In this document: positions 50,699-61,265 of the stretch, piece by piece
Numbering within the stretch: position 1 is the stretch's first letter
How the letters are laid out: every line of letters begins with the position of its first letter
DNA from: Struthio camelus
Taxonomy: Eukaryota; Chordata; Aves; Struthioniformes; Struthionidae
Direction of reading: 5' to 3'
Assembly (NCBI RefSeq): GCF_040807025.1
Contig: NC_090956.1
Coordinates: 2,716,517 to 2,780,516 of the forward strand
DNA length: 64,000 nt
The notes under the pieces: generated by a model
What the model was told of the DNA's origin: nothing
The model's database searches: none
Seen by the model: the letters and a program-made list of their open reading frames with translations, nothing else
Translations under genes and position numbers: made by a program

Positions 50699-50937
50699 TT
50701 TACTAAGCGAAAATGAGAAACGTCCCTTTGTGGAAGAAGCTGAGCGACTCAGGGTCCAGCACAAAAAGGATCACCCGGATTATAAATACCAGCCACGGAG
50801 GAGGAAAAGCGTGAAAGCTGGGCAGAGTGATTCTGACTCGGGAGCTGAGCTGAGCCACCACGCGGGCACCCAGATCTACAAGGCAGACAGCAGCCTGGGA
50901 GGCATGGCAGATTCCCACCACCACAGCGATCACACAG
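50699..50937 (+). CDS. SOX8: SOX8 coding exon 2 (second half of HMG box and linker)
   Basis: 239-bp exon completing Arg149 and encoding up to the first base of Gly229. It carries the rest of the HMG DNA-binding box ([13 protein letters not shown], then [12 protein letters not shown], ending about 188). This includes the second nuclear signal P-R-R-R-K (181-185) and a basophilic phosphorylation-type site at Ser186. After the box comes a Ser/Asp-rich linker (S-D-S-D-S-G-A-E) and a His-rich stretch (D-S-H-H-H-S-D-H). The acceptor is CCAG at 50695-50698 and the donor is G/GTAAAG. Frame and phase (2 in, 1 out) agree with the neighbours and with other SoxE genes. Confidence 0.98.
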
Positions 50938-51887
50938 GTAAAGGGGCGTGCGGGCAAAAAAGCTGCTGGCTCCCCGAGGCGTTGGTTTGTGGAATGAGCC
51001 TGCCGGCAGGCACGAACTCACCGCCCCCCCACCCCCGCGCATGCATGGAAATCTGGGGTTGGGACCTTCCAAAAGCGGGAGTCCTTGCCCGGGGAGCTGT
51101 GTGGGGTTTTTTTGCACCGGGCTGTGAATGTGGCCATGGTTTTAGTTAGTAAATGCTTCAAGTCAACAGTGCGATAGGAAATCCCCCGCCAGTGCAAAGG
51201 GATTCTGGTTTACCAGCTGGCCTGGGAGCAGGGAGAACTAATTGAGCGAGAATAAGGGTTAATAATCCCTTGGCGATGTGCGAGATGCCTGGGGGAGCAG
51301 GCCCCGGAGGTGAGACCATGAGTTTCACCCTGGAGCTTCCCGATTCCCCGGCAGAGCTTTGAATTGGCAAACTGTGAGTGTTGACAGATTCCAAGAGGAT
51401 TGCTAACGTCCGGTAACTTCAGACATGCCTGTGCTCTTACCGAGCCTGTCTGCAGGATCCCAGCCCCTTCCCTTGCCTCGCCGCACCGCGAGGAGGGCCT
51501 TTGCGAGCCCTGTGAAATCAGGGCTCGCTTTGCGCTGGGTCCCTCCTAATCCCACCCAACTCTGCTTTCCCGTCAAGAGCCAGCTTGGGTGGCCAGGGTT
51601 TCCTGCAGTGCCCTGCTGGCGAGCAACCCCGGACAGACCAGTGCGTGGTCTCCAGCTCCTCCCCATCCCTCTTGCAGGCAGTTTACCCCAGGCGAGGCCT
51701 CGGCGCCTGGCCGTCACTGCGGGGACATCGGCCAGCTCCGGCATGGGGCAGTAGATTTAAATCCCCCCCTTCCCCTCTTGCAATAATGGGGGGAAAAATG
51801 TGCACGCGCTTTCCGGCTCCTAGAGAGAGCCGGGCGGTGGGCTGGCGCAGACGCTCTTGTGAAAGCCTCGCTCTCCTTCGTCCCCAG
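50938..51887 (+). other. SOX8: SOX8 intron 2
   Basis: 950 bp with GTAAAG donor and a pyrimidine-rich acceptor ending TCCCCAG. No exon or repeat of note inside; the sequence is moderately GC-rich. Open frames seen here are shadows. Confidence 0.92.
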
Positions 51888-52624
51888 GCCAGACCCATGG
51901 GCCGCCCACGCCGCCCACCACCCCCAAGACGGACCTCCACCACGGCAGCAAGCAGGAGCTGAAGCACGAGGGCCGCCGCCTCGTGGAGAGCGGCCGCCAG
52001 AACATCGACTTCAGCAACGTGGACATCTCGGAGCTGAGCAGCGAGGTCATCAACAACATGGAGACCTTTGACGTGCACGAGTTCGACCAGTACCTGCCGC
52101 TCAACGGCCACGCTGCCATGCCGGCCGACCACGGGCCCACCGCTGCCGCCGGCTCCTATGGCACCTCCTACTCGCACTCGGCGACGGGCAGCAGCGGGGC
52201 CGCCCAGGTGTGGACTCACAAGAGCTCGGCCTCAGCCTCGCCGTCATCCGCCGATTCAGGCCAGCAGCGGCCGCACATCAAGACGGAGCAGCTCAGCCCC
52301 AGCCACTACAGCGACCAGTCCCACGGCTCCCCCGCGCACTCCGACTACGGCTCCTACAGCGCCCAAGCCTGCGCCACCACTGCCAGCACCGCCACGGCCG
52401 CCACCTCCTTCTCCAGCTCCCAGTGCGACTACACGGACCTCCAGAGCTCCAACTACTACAACCCTTACCCCGGCTACGCTTCCAGCATCTACCAGTATCC
52501 ATATTTCCACTCGTCGCGGCGTCCCTACGCGACGCCCATCCTGAACGGCTTGTCCATCCCGCCGGCCCACAGCCCCACTGCTAACTGGGACCAGCCGGTC
52601 TACACGACCCTGACGAGGCCTTAA
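51888..52624 (+). CDS. SOX8: SOX8 coding exon 3 (central and C-terminal transactivation regions)
   Basis: Final coding exon, residues 229-473 and stop TAA at 52622-52624; the three exons total 1422 nt, giving 473 residues, the usual SOX8 size. It opens with the Pro/Thr-rich G-P-P-T-P-P-T-T-P-K-T-D-L. The conserved central (K2-type) activation region follows: R-Q-N-I-D-F-S-N-V-D-I-S-E-L-S-S-E-V-I and D-V-H-E-F-D-Q-Y-L-P, about 264-300. A consensus sumoylation motif I-K-T-E lies at 359-362. The Ser/Tyr-rich C-terminal activation domain ends V-Y-T-T-L-T-R-P, the hallmark SoxE tail. An Ala/Thr run lies at about 390-400. SOX8 binds AACAAT-type sites singly or as SoxE dimers and acts in neural crest, glia, gonad, limb and otic development. 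Confidence 0.98.
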
Positions 52625-53352
52625 AGGATGCGTTGGGTTCCCCGAGGTCTTCCCCAAAATATGCACTAATGAAGGAATGAAGAAGAGAAAGGTGGAGTGC
52701 TGTGTTCGTTTCCGAAGTGCCTCCTGAGCCACTGGGAACTCTGCTCGCTGCGACTGGATGTCCCCTTGCTTCGAGATTCTCCAAAAGGACAGAGCTCTAT
52801 TTTTCTTTAATTAATAAAATTAAAAAAAAATAAATAAAAGGACCAGTAATTCCTTTTGAATAAATGAAGGACAAAACCATTCAACTCCTCTGTGAGGACT
52901 GAACTGAACTTGTTTGTCTCGAAAGTTGACAAGTGCAAAAATGGAGGGGGGAAGAAAAAAGACGTACAAGACTTTAAGGGTCTGTTGCAATGTGAGGAAC
53001 GGACCAACCTTGAGGGCAAGAACTCACTAGGACCAACTCGTAGGAGAGATGGAAATCCAGCTATTCTGTGTAACAATCTTGTGGGAACAAACGAGTCTGT
53101 TGGGACCAACCAATTAAATGTCTGAAGTGTTTGTTTTTTTAGTCAAGAGTTCTTCTAAGCAAGGTTTGGCTGTAATTAACATTTTGTTTTGTTTTTGGAA
53201 GCTTAAAGTGTTTTTTAATCTGTTAAATATGTATTTATGTTCTGTATTATTTTGTCTTTTAATTAATGAAGTAATTCTGTGCAAAAAGTAGAATTTTAAA
53301 AGATTTTTTAAAGATGGGGTGGGGAGGGAGCATAAAATAGTGGAGATGATAC

Positions 53353-53358
53353 AATAAA
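53353..53358 (+). promoter_or_regulatory. SOX8: Candidate SOX8 poly(A) signal, proximal strong site
   Basis: AATAAA followed 20-50 bp later by a G/T-rich run (TTTGGTTTTGGGG), the normal arrangement for cleavage and polyadenylation. Confidence 0.5.
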
Positions 53359-54164
53359 ATGGTGTTATGAGTCTATAGATTTTCTTTGGTTTTGGGGTTT
53401 TTTGTTTTGAACCGCTGCAGCAGTCGTGTTCGAGAGAGGGGCTGAAAGAAACTCAGCATCACACAGAGCTAGTCACAGACACGGAAATAAAACAGGCATG
53501 TAAAATAACGAGGGGGGGATGCAATGTTAAGGGCTTGCTGCAAAAGCTACTAATTAAATTTGGAGGCTAAAATGATTGCAAAAAGGAGCAGGCAATGAGA
53601 TTTTTCTGGCTACCTGCTTTCAGATGTTAAAATTGGGCTTAAGGCGTTGCAGAGTGTTTGTACACTTCCAGAACCAGGACTACTTTATAGAAAGATGTAA
53701 TTTAATGAGAAATTATCAACTTCTGCTTTAATTTTGGCTTCTAGGGACCAGATATCATCCATCAAGCTGTGAAACTAAAATCTTCTCCACTAAAAAAAAA
53801 TTTTAGGTACTTAGTTTTAGACTAATATTTCATTGATATATTTCTACTTCTTCCATTGTATGCTGAGCATATAATAACCATCTATTTTATGGTAACTTGT
53901 GCCTTTAAAAACTTTGTAAATCTAAAAACACATTTCAGAGGTTATCATCTTTTTACCTTTTCTATGTTTCCTACTCTTTTTCTAAAAATATTTTTTGCAT
54001 ATTTCCTTTTGGGGACGTGGGGGTGGGGGAAAATACAGAAAACTCATTTTTATGCAATCTATTTTTCTGTATAAAGTTTGAAAGACTTTGGCTGTTACTT
54101 ATCTGTTCTCTTCACTAGCTTCTGACTAAGCAATGCTAACTTTTGTACAGATCAATTTGATAAA

Positions 54165-54170
54165 ATTAAA
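54165..54170 (+). promoter_or_regulatory. SOX8: Candidate SOX8 poly(A) signal, distal site
   Basis: ATTAAA hexamer at the end of a long AT-rich stretch, followed by T/G-rich sequence (ATGTGTTACGTTTTC). It would terminate a UTR of about 1.5 kb. Confidence 0.4.
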
Positions 54171-54683
54171 AATTGCTTTTTATCAACTATGTGTTACGTT
54201 TTCTTTCTGTTTGAGCTGATTTCTGTGCTGCAAAGAAACTTGGAGAACACAAAGATTGAGTTGGACTATTCAAAATTAAATTCATTGAGAGTTTCTATGT
54301 TCTCCTAATTTTTTTTAAGCTTGCTAACCCCTGTACTTAAACTGTCTTACTACAAGATTTTTTTTTCCTTTTTTCTTAACTTCCTTGAGGAGTGTATTTC
54401 CATGCAAATAATCCCAAGGATTTCATTGAGATTGCTCACATGAGTAAGGGTTTGCAAGGTCAAACTGCATGGTTTTAAACCAAGTTCATTTTGTTCTGTA
54501 CAGCACGTAGGAATTTTACAGTAACAGATTCTGTTTTCTGGTTGGCGAGCTCTTGTAAATACCTCTTAATTACGATAGCAACCAAATTATATGTTGCATG
54601 TAGTGGTTTTTTTAAATACGGTCATTAAAATAGTTACATTTGTGACTTTTTTTGGTTAGCTAAACTAAGTAGCAGTTTGCTTT

Positions 54684-54705
54684 CACCAGTTCGGACAAAC
54701 TGGTG
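54684..54705. repeat. 8-bp inverted repeat with 6-nt loop
   Basis: CACCAGTT, loop CGGACA, AACTGGTG. About 500 bp beyond the distal SOX8 poly(A) candidate. Confidence 0.93.
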
Positions 54706-55239
54706 CGAGGCTGTCAGGCTGGGGCCTAACTGGGAGGAGAAGGCTTGGGCTTGGGAAACTCGCAGTCGCCCCCGCCTGAGAAACACGCTCCCGCCTCAGA
54801 TGCGGTGCGGCGCTGTGGAAAACATTTTAACAGGGGGAAAATAAATGTGATGACAATTAATGAAGCTCAAGAACATTAACAGAGTCTGAACAACAGAGTC
54901 CCAAAGCAAGCTTGCCGCCCGCAGTATCTGCCAAGACCTATCTTGCCAGAGTGTCTGTAACTGGACACCATTTTCTCCGTGCTCATTTACAAAACTGCTG
55001 GCAAAATGACTTTATTACACTAAAAGCCAAAGCTGCAGAAGAACTTTCAGAGGCGACTTTCTTTTCTCCTTTCTCCTCCCTCCAATTACAATGCGAGTTT
55101 CAAGTCTTATCCCAGCTCATGCGAGAAAAATAGCTGCAGTTTGGCTTTGCCCGTTCTGCATGCTGATGTGGGGCTTCCTCGTCGGAGAGGGGGGGAAAAA
55201 AGAGCGCGCGCGAGAGCGAGGTGGGGCTGTAAGTGCTTA

Positions 55240-55390
55240 TTTTTACTCTCCTCTTGAAGTTTAACGGCCAAAGTTATAGCAACCTCACCGACATCTGGAC
55301 CCATCTCCCAACCGGAGCTGAAATCTGTGCACATGATGGTGGTGTGAATCACCCTAAATATTGATGTTGAAAATTGCACCGGAAGTTCTC
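55240..55390. promoter_or_regulatory. Candidate regulatory block downstream of SOX8
   Basis: Compact complex stretch with an E-box ACATCTGG, a T-box-like GGTGTGAA followed by TCACCC, and AAATATTGATGTTG, set against GC-rich sequence on the right. Confidence 0.3.
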
Positions 55391-56607
55391 CTGCTGGGAC
55401 TGCGGCTCCCCGGCCGGCTGGACCGGAGCCACGCGTGGCCAGGTGCCCTGGTGGCACTCGGCGAGCTGGGGCCTCTGCGCCCAGCAGGATTGGTCCCGGT
55501 GCTGAAGCTGTCAACCGCCTCTCTAGGTACTTTTTGGTGAGAACAAATGCGGGAGCGTGACCCAAATCCTCCTGCTCAGCTTGCAGGGTTAGCGACACGG
55601 TCGAGGCCCTGTGGGTAAAGACACGTGTGGGAAAGGGCTCAGGCTCTTCCCTCCCTCCTTTTTCTCATTCGGCCAGCGTATTTTCCCAGCTGTGCCTTCC
55701 TCGCGCTGAGTTTTCCAGGGTTTGCCCCGAGAGCGGCTGTGAAAGGGGGGCTCGGTGCAGCCGGGCCACGGGCTGCGCTGCGGCGGGCCCGGGAATCGCC
55801 TCGGGGCGCTGCTGCCAGGTACCACGGACTGCTGAGACGGAGAGGTTTAATTTAAGCCAGGAGGGTGTATTTCCCCGGGTCTGATGCGCTCGTTGCAGAA
55901 GTGAAGTGGAAGGGGGCTCTGCGACGTTTAACTCACGTGCGCAGAAATGCAACGTTATATATCTGCGCGGTTCAGCAGGCAAAAGCAGTAACGTCAGGCC
56001 GGCAGGACGCGTTGTAACGCCCCGGAGCGGCTCTCACCCGGCCAGCTAGCGCTGAAGGGCGACCTTCCAGTCTTTTTCTTTTTCAGCCCACAGAGGAGGC
56101 GACGCTCGCTGCAGATCGTCGAGTGAAGTTCAAGGACGTCAGAAAACGGATGTTCAGGATGCTGATAGGCAGGTAAAACTCATCGCCCTCAATAAGCCCC
56201 TGGCTCAGACTTTAGAGCGTGCTGGAGATTTCTAAGAGGTGCATTCCCCACACCTAGACTTACACTTAAACGTGCCAGATTTCCCATTTCATTTTCCTAG
56301 GAGAAAACCACTGATCTGTTTTACAGTTTGGATGTAGAGAAAAGCATTTTGATTTGAAATTAATGCTGTTTGTAGGACTGTTTCTTTTTTTCATGCATTA
56401 TTCCTTGCTTCCATTTTGTGTTTAGATGCAGCCTTGGAGAAAGAGAAGTGATTTTCCATGAGCCGAGCGTCCCCGTAGCGTGAATGGCAGCATTGTGCGC
56501 CTCGAGCTGGGGTCCGGCGGCTCTTACGCTGGCGTGACTCCGGGATGGCGCTGCAGAAGTCCGTGAGATCAGGTGAAACCAAGACCCGATTGTGACCCTC
56601 GGCTGTC

Positions 56608-56628
56608 AACAACAACAACAACAAAAAA
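56608..56628. repeat. (CAA)n short microsatellite
   Basis: About five CAA units followed by a short A run, downstream of SOX8. Confidence 0.85.
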
Positions 56629-56689
56629 GGCTCCTGAAGCTAATTACAGGAATACACAAGCGAAGAAAGTTCCTCTTTTTTATTTTTGG

Positions 56690-56830
56690 TGCAGGGAATA
56701 ATGAATGTTGCTATTTATCTGAGCTGCTCAGATTGTTCTGTTTAGCAAGAAAGAGGAAATTAATTTTATAGACCATATCCACATTCCTTCCGTATGGGGG
56801 AAAAAAGTCCCTGCCCGTCCTCTTTATTAT
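56690..56830. promoter_or_regulatory. Candidate regulatory block downstream of SOX8
   Basis: AT-rich complex stretch with GAGCTGCTC palindrome (56721-56729), ATTGTTC at 56732-56738 and TTAATTTTATAG. Confidence 0.3.
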
Positions 56831-57899
56831 AATTTTTCCTGGAGTGATATCAGCTTTCATTACACTTTTTTTTTTTTTACAGTCAGGTATTAGGTTTATG
56901 GCAAAGAGACTCCTCAGTGAAGTTTCTGCGACAGCGTTCGGGTTTAGTGACCTTCCGCGCGGGTATATCCGGGTCTCTGCCTACGGCTCTGGCTCGGCGC
57001 GGAGGCGAGGGGTTTCCAGCGGGGATCGCCTGCGGCCGATCCCTCCCCGCGCCGGGGAGCTCTGGCAGGGCAACGGCGGGAGTGAGGCCTCGTGGAAAAT
57101 TGTTTTCTCCTCGTCCGCCTTGTTGCAGCAGGTGCGTGGGTTTGCATCCTCTCTGCCGCGCAGGCGACGGCTGGTTCTTTGTGACCAGATATATTTCACA
57201 CTTCTGCGTTAACCGTTTTTTCCTCTCTGGCTGCTCTCAAGCACCAAACAGGGAGGAAAGCTCAGCTTTTTCCTGAACGAGAGGACATTGCTAATACATC
57301 AACTGGAGGGCAGCAAAAGCCATTTTCGGGCGAACGGGCAGATATTGCAGGCGGGGATGCTGGGCAGGGCAGAGCTCGTCTGCCTGCAAAAGCCGCCCGG
57401 GCAGGGGAGCCGCAGGTGCACCCGGCTCTTGGCCAAGGCGTTAAGGAGGCCCCAATATTGCCCCGTTCTTCGCCTTCAAAAACAGGAGATTGGGTGCCAA
57501 TGATTTAGGGCTCTCTTATTTTTTCTCTGAAAATTCATAAATGCTCATTTACCAGCATATGGGCCACAAACTGCCTTTCGTCGCGGGGAAGTAGGAGCAG
57601 CAAGTCCTGCCTGGGCCGCGAGCGGCGCACAGAGGCACCGTGGACCTACCAGCAACAACCTGCTGGAGCTAACCCGGGTCCCGCTCGTCCCCGAGACACT
57701 GCGGATGCTCTGCAAACTGCTTTTTGGGGGGTTCCTCACACGGCACCCAAACGAACACGGGGCCTGTGTTGGGCAAAGCAGCTCCCGCTCTCGGGGCTGG
57801 GCAGACCCGGCAGACGCGGCACAACCCAGGCGGCACGGTGCCTCCAAGTCCGCTTGGCGCTTGTTACATGCAGGAGTAAATAAAAGATGGCACCAAGTG

Positions 57900-58890
57900 G
57901 CGAAGGATCCGGCCTGGGGAGGGGAAGCGGCTTCCCAAATGAGTCAGCAGGAGCTGAAAATAGACCCCGGCAGCCCAAACCACAGTGCCCGTGGAAAAAA
58001 AAACGGTACTTATTACAAATCGCTTCTTTCTCCTGCCATCCTGCAATGCCGTCACGTGCCAGAGCAGCGGAGGCTGCAAGGCAATCCCTCCCAGCGCGAC
58101 CGGATTTGGGAACGGCTCCTTCAACCCGAACGGGGCTTTCCAGGAATGACACCGCTTAGCCCGTTGCGTGGCGCCGGCTGCCTTCAGCCGGCCCAGGTGG
58201 GGCTTGGGGCTGGAGCGGGGCCGCGGGGCTCGTGCCGCGGAGGCCGCGAGCTTCGCGCCGCCTTTGCGGCCGAGGGCGAGCGCGGACTTCCTTGGCAGGG
58301 CTGCGGCTCCAGCTCGGGCTGCTTTTGTGGTTTAGGTGGAAAGTGAGTTTATTTTCTTTTTCGGACCGTGCTAAAGGAGGAAGGAAGCGGGAGACAATAC
58401 CTTTCGGGGCAAGCAGGCGGTCCGCACTGACGAGCCAAGCGCGGTTCCCGCGCCCCAGAGCCGGGCGTCCCCCGGGGCTCCGCGCTGCCGGCGAGCCTGC
58501 GGCCGCGTGCCGGGGCCGGCTCGGGCATCAGCCGTGCACCGGCTGCCGCCGGCTTAGCCCCAGCCTTGGTTTCACCTCGGTTTAGTGTAAAAAAGCCAGT
58601 CGGGCACACTTATTCGGGTTTCAAGCGGGCGCCTTTCAGTTTCTCTTAAACCAATTAGGAATGCAAAACGAGCCCCTCCTAAACCCGAAAGAGGAGTGTG
58701 TGTGGGGGGGTCCTAAACCCGAAAGAGGAGTGTGTGTGGGGGGGTCCCTCCCGGGGGGGTCCGTCCCCTCCCCTGCCCTCCCCTCCGGCCGCCCGCCCCG
58801 GGGCCGAGGGCGCTTGGGCGAAGCGCCGGGAAGGGGCGCGGGGCCGGTGCGGGCAGCGCCGAGCCCCGGCCGCGCCGCCGCTTCCCGGCT
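57900..58890. promoter_or_regulatory. GC-rich, CpG-bearing island with no recognised gene
   Basis: GC-rich sequence, most CpG-dense at about 58200-58550 and 58790-58885, lying 4-5 kb downstream of the SOX8 3' end. No coding exon recognised beside it. It contains the 34-bp tandem duplication and directly abuts the AT-rich candidate element starting at about 58890. It could be the promoter of a non-coding transcript or an enhancer-associated island. Confidence 0.4.
58677..58744. repeat. Perfect 34-bp tandem duplication
   Basis: Two identical 34-bp units (58677-58710 and 58711-58744), each beginning TCCTAAACCCGAAAG and ending in (GT)n plus G7. Perfect identity implies a recent duplication or ongoing length variation. 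Confidence 0.95.
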
Positions 58891-59005
58891 TTGTTTGCGG
58901 CTGCGTGTGCAAGCAATATTGTGACTGTCAGCGACGCGATATTAAAACATTTACCCAAAATACCTCTGCCTGCCTTTCTCCTCCCCTCCCTCTTCCCCCT
59001 CCTCC

Positions 59006-59026
59006 TTTTTTTTTTTTTTTTTTTCC
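59006..59026. repeat. Long T homopolymer
   Basis: Run of about 20 T between a C/T-rich stretch and CCCCCGG, between the GC-rich island and the 59-kb candidate enhancer. Confidence 0.85.
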
Positions 59027-59159
59027 CCCGGTCTAAATTCACGGTGTAGCGGCGGAGGTCTCCCCCCAGGAAAGGGTTAAGCGTTTTGAAAGGTCTTGTT
59101 TGAGGTAGAGTGAATTTTAACCACCACACACATAACGAATGCGAAACAGCCTGAATTGC

Positions 59160-59520
59160 TGGTGAGGAGCCAAGAGCACAAGAGAGGAGCTGCTGAATTT
59201 TAATGATTCATTATTGCATGGAAGGCCTTTGTCTTCCTTTATCCGGTGCACAATAAAAGAATTAATTGGACAGAAAATGGCAGGGCAAAGAACTGACAAG
59301 TCATTAAGGGGCTCTGAATGGCTGATTAGGTGCACATTGGGGGTGGAATTTCAACTGCACTGTTTCAGCAAGGGCTCCAGAATAATAATGGCATGGCACA
59401 GTTTATATTTTGTATGCAGTACCAGAAAGGCCTTTATGTCGGCATTGTGGTGCTATTTATTATGCTGTCTATTTAGCCATTGTTGGCATTGTGTTTGCAA
59501 TAAGAATGCGCAAACAAAGT
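59160..59520. promoter_or_regulatory. Strong candidate enhancer downstream of SOX8
   Basis: About 360 bp of complex AT-rich sequence of the type seen in deeply conserved vertebrate enhancers. It has a CCTTTGTC SOX-type site at 59226-59233, a direct pair CCATTGTT (59477-59484) and CATTGTG (59487-59493), CATTGTGG at 59443-59450, an AATGATTCATTATTGCAT word near 59201, and ATTAATTGG near 59264. The word AAGGCCTTT occurs twice, about 205 bp apart. No ORF or repeat explains it. Confidence 0.45.
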
Positions 59521-61246
59521 TGGGATTTTTTTTTTTTTAACTTTGCAAAAGCAAAATAATTGGGAATCGGAATCTCGCTACGCGGAGAGTTTTATTAATT
59601 TTTTTTCCCCCGTGTCCAGAAATGGCAGTAAATATTTAGACTCGAGAGAAGCAGCTTCATCTATAGAAAGAAAAAGAACTAATAAACTTCTTTCACTTGC
59701 CCGCCGCCCAAAGAGCTGCCGCTCGGAGGAAGCCTTGTGCAGCTGGTTGAGCCCCTGTAGGCGACGGGGCGCTGACCACTTCCACACCCTGACGCTGGGA
59801 GGATGCGGCTTAAGGAAAGGCAGCCAACTGGAATTATTGGTAGCTAGGAAGTTCATTGAACATCTCATGCACGGATCCTTTGAGTGGGCTTCTGCCAAAG
59901 TTTTGTTGTTGTTGTCAATGTTAAGCAGTTGCCTGTGCGTTATAATAAAAACCACACACACGGAGGGGAAAGGACAAAAATTACCAAGCGTGCTGGGTAG
60001 GTGTGATTCTGATGAGGAATGCGCTGCCTTTTTTATTTTTTCATAAAGAGGATCACAAATAAGAATGGCAGTTTGCTGTCAGGTCTGTAAGCAGCCGATT
60101 GAAGGTTCCAGGGACAAGAAGAAACTTTAAAGAAGATGAGGCATTTTTCCCGACAAGTAACTCATCACAGCACGACGAAAATAGAAAGCTGTCACCTTTA
60201 CGTAACCTCGAGATTTTTTTTGCAAGATCAAGATTACATTTTTAACTTTGCTCAAACGCTCAGAGGGATGAGTTCATTTTCGACGACGTTTTTCCTGTCC
60301 TCCGGATCCAGCCTAACCTCGGCGCTGTTTTGCTAACCAAATGCGCACATTGCCTCCCTCCTAAGAAGAGACAGCGAGAGCCTCAGCCGGATGCGATAAT
60401 ACCATCACTCTTTACTCCCGCGCAGCACTTATCATCCAAGGATGGATGCACAGATCCTAGGGGCATAGGTAAATCCCCCTATTCCCAAGAAACAGAAGAG
60501 GGAAAGCTGCTGAGCGCCAGCGAACTGAGTCCAGCCAGCACCGAAGCCTCGGCAAAACCTCCGGCCGCTGCTGCGGGAGCGAGGTCGGGCTGCAAAGGGC
60601 TCATCCGAGGCGAGCTCGCACCGACAGTTTGGGTTTCTCCCCCTCTGCCGTCTCTGGCCCTCGGTTTTGCTGCTCGAAGGGGCCGGGGGCAGCAGGCGCC
60701 GGCGGCGGTGCATCCCCTCACCTGCACCCCGGCCCCGGCCCTTTCTCACTCTTTTTCTTTTTTGGGCTAATAACGGGTTAACTCTCTCTATACATATTTG
60801 AAAACGTGAGAGGGGATTTGGGTGTCAGAGAGATGGATGAGCTGCAATCTGAAACTTTTTAGGTAGGAATAAGTGAAAAGGAAAATGGGGTTGTTACAAA
60901 AAATGCCGTTCTCAGTAGAATACAGCCCTTCTGCAGTAATATTTTAAGAGGCAGTTAGTAGCACTCTTCGTTCAGGAAAGTAAAGGCATGCGCGTCAAAC
61001 AAAATCAAATAATAAAAAAAAGGAGGTGGGAAGGTAGCTAGTTCCACTGGAAATTGTAATGTTCCTCCTGAGACTTCAGCTTTTTAACACTGTGAAAGGA
61101 GAAAAAAAATATACTGCCATTTGCGCTCCTCGGTTCACGCTGCAGCTAATAAGGAGGCAAATGGAAAAGCTGTTACAACCCGCGAGACGTGATTCAGCGG
61201 GGATGCACGGGTGCTGCGCACGCGGGCCGCCGCGCCGGTGACACCA

Positions 61247-61265
61247 CGGGTGGCCGGGCCACCCG
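61247..61265. repeat. 19-bp GC palindrome
   Basis: CGGGTGGCC, one central G, GGCCACCCG: 9-bp perfect arms, in a short GC-rich patch downstream of SOX8. Confidence 0.95.

Larger units (their letters stand above)
52625..54190 (+). other. SOX8: SOX8 3' UTR (approximate) with several poly(A) signals
   Basis: AT-rich sequence after the stop codon, with a composition very different from the GC-rich coding exon. AATAAA hexamers occur at 52813-52818, 52833-52838, 52859-52864, 53353-53358 and 53486-53491, and an ATTAAA lies at 54165-54170. The 53353 site has a strong G/T-rich downstream element (about 53380-53408). The 54165 site also has T-rich downstream sequence and would give a UTR of about 1.5 kb, close to what I recall for mammalian SOX8. 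The end chosen here is the distal one; alternative polyadenylation is likely. Confidence 0.55.

Noticed and set aside
57705-58346. 213-codon plus-strand open frame downstream of SOX8
   Set aside because: Lies in a GC-rich island where stops are rare; it starts from ordinary sequence and shows no family features.
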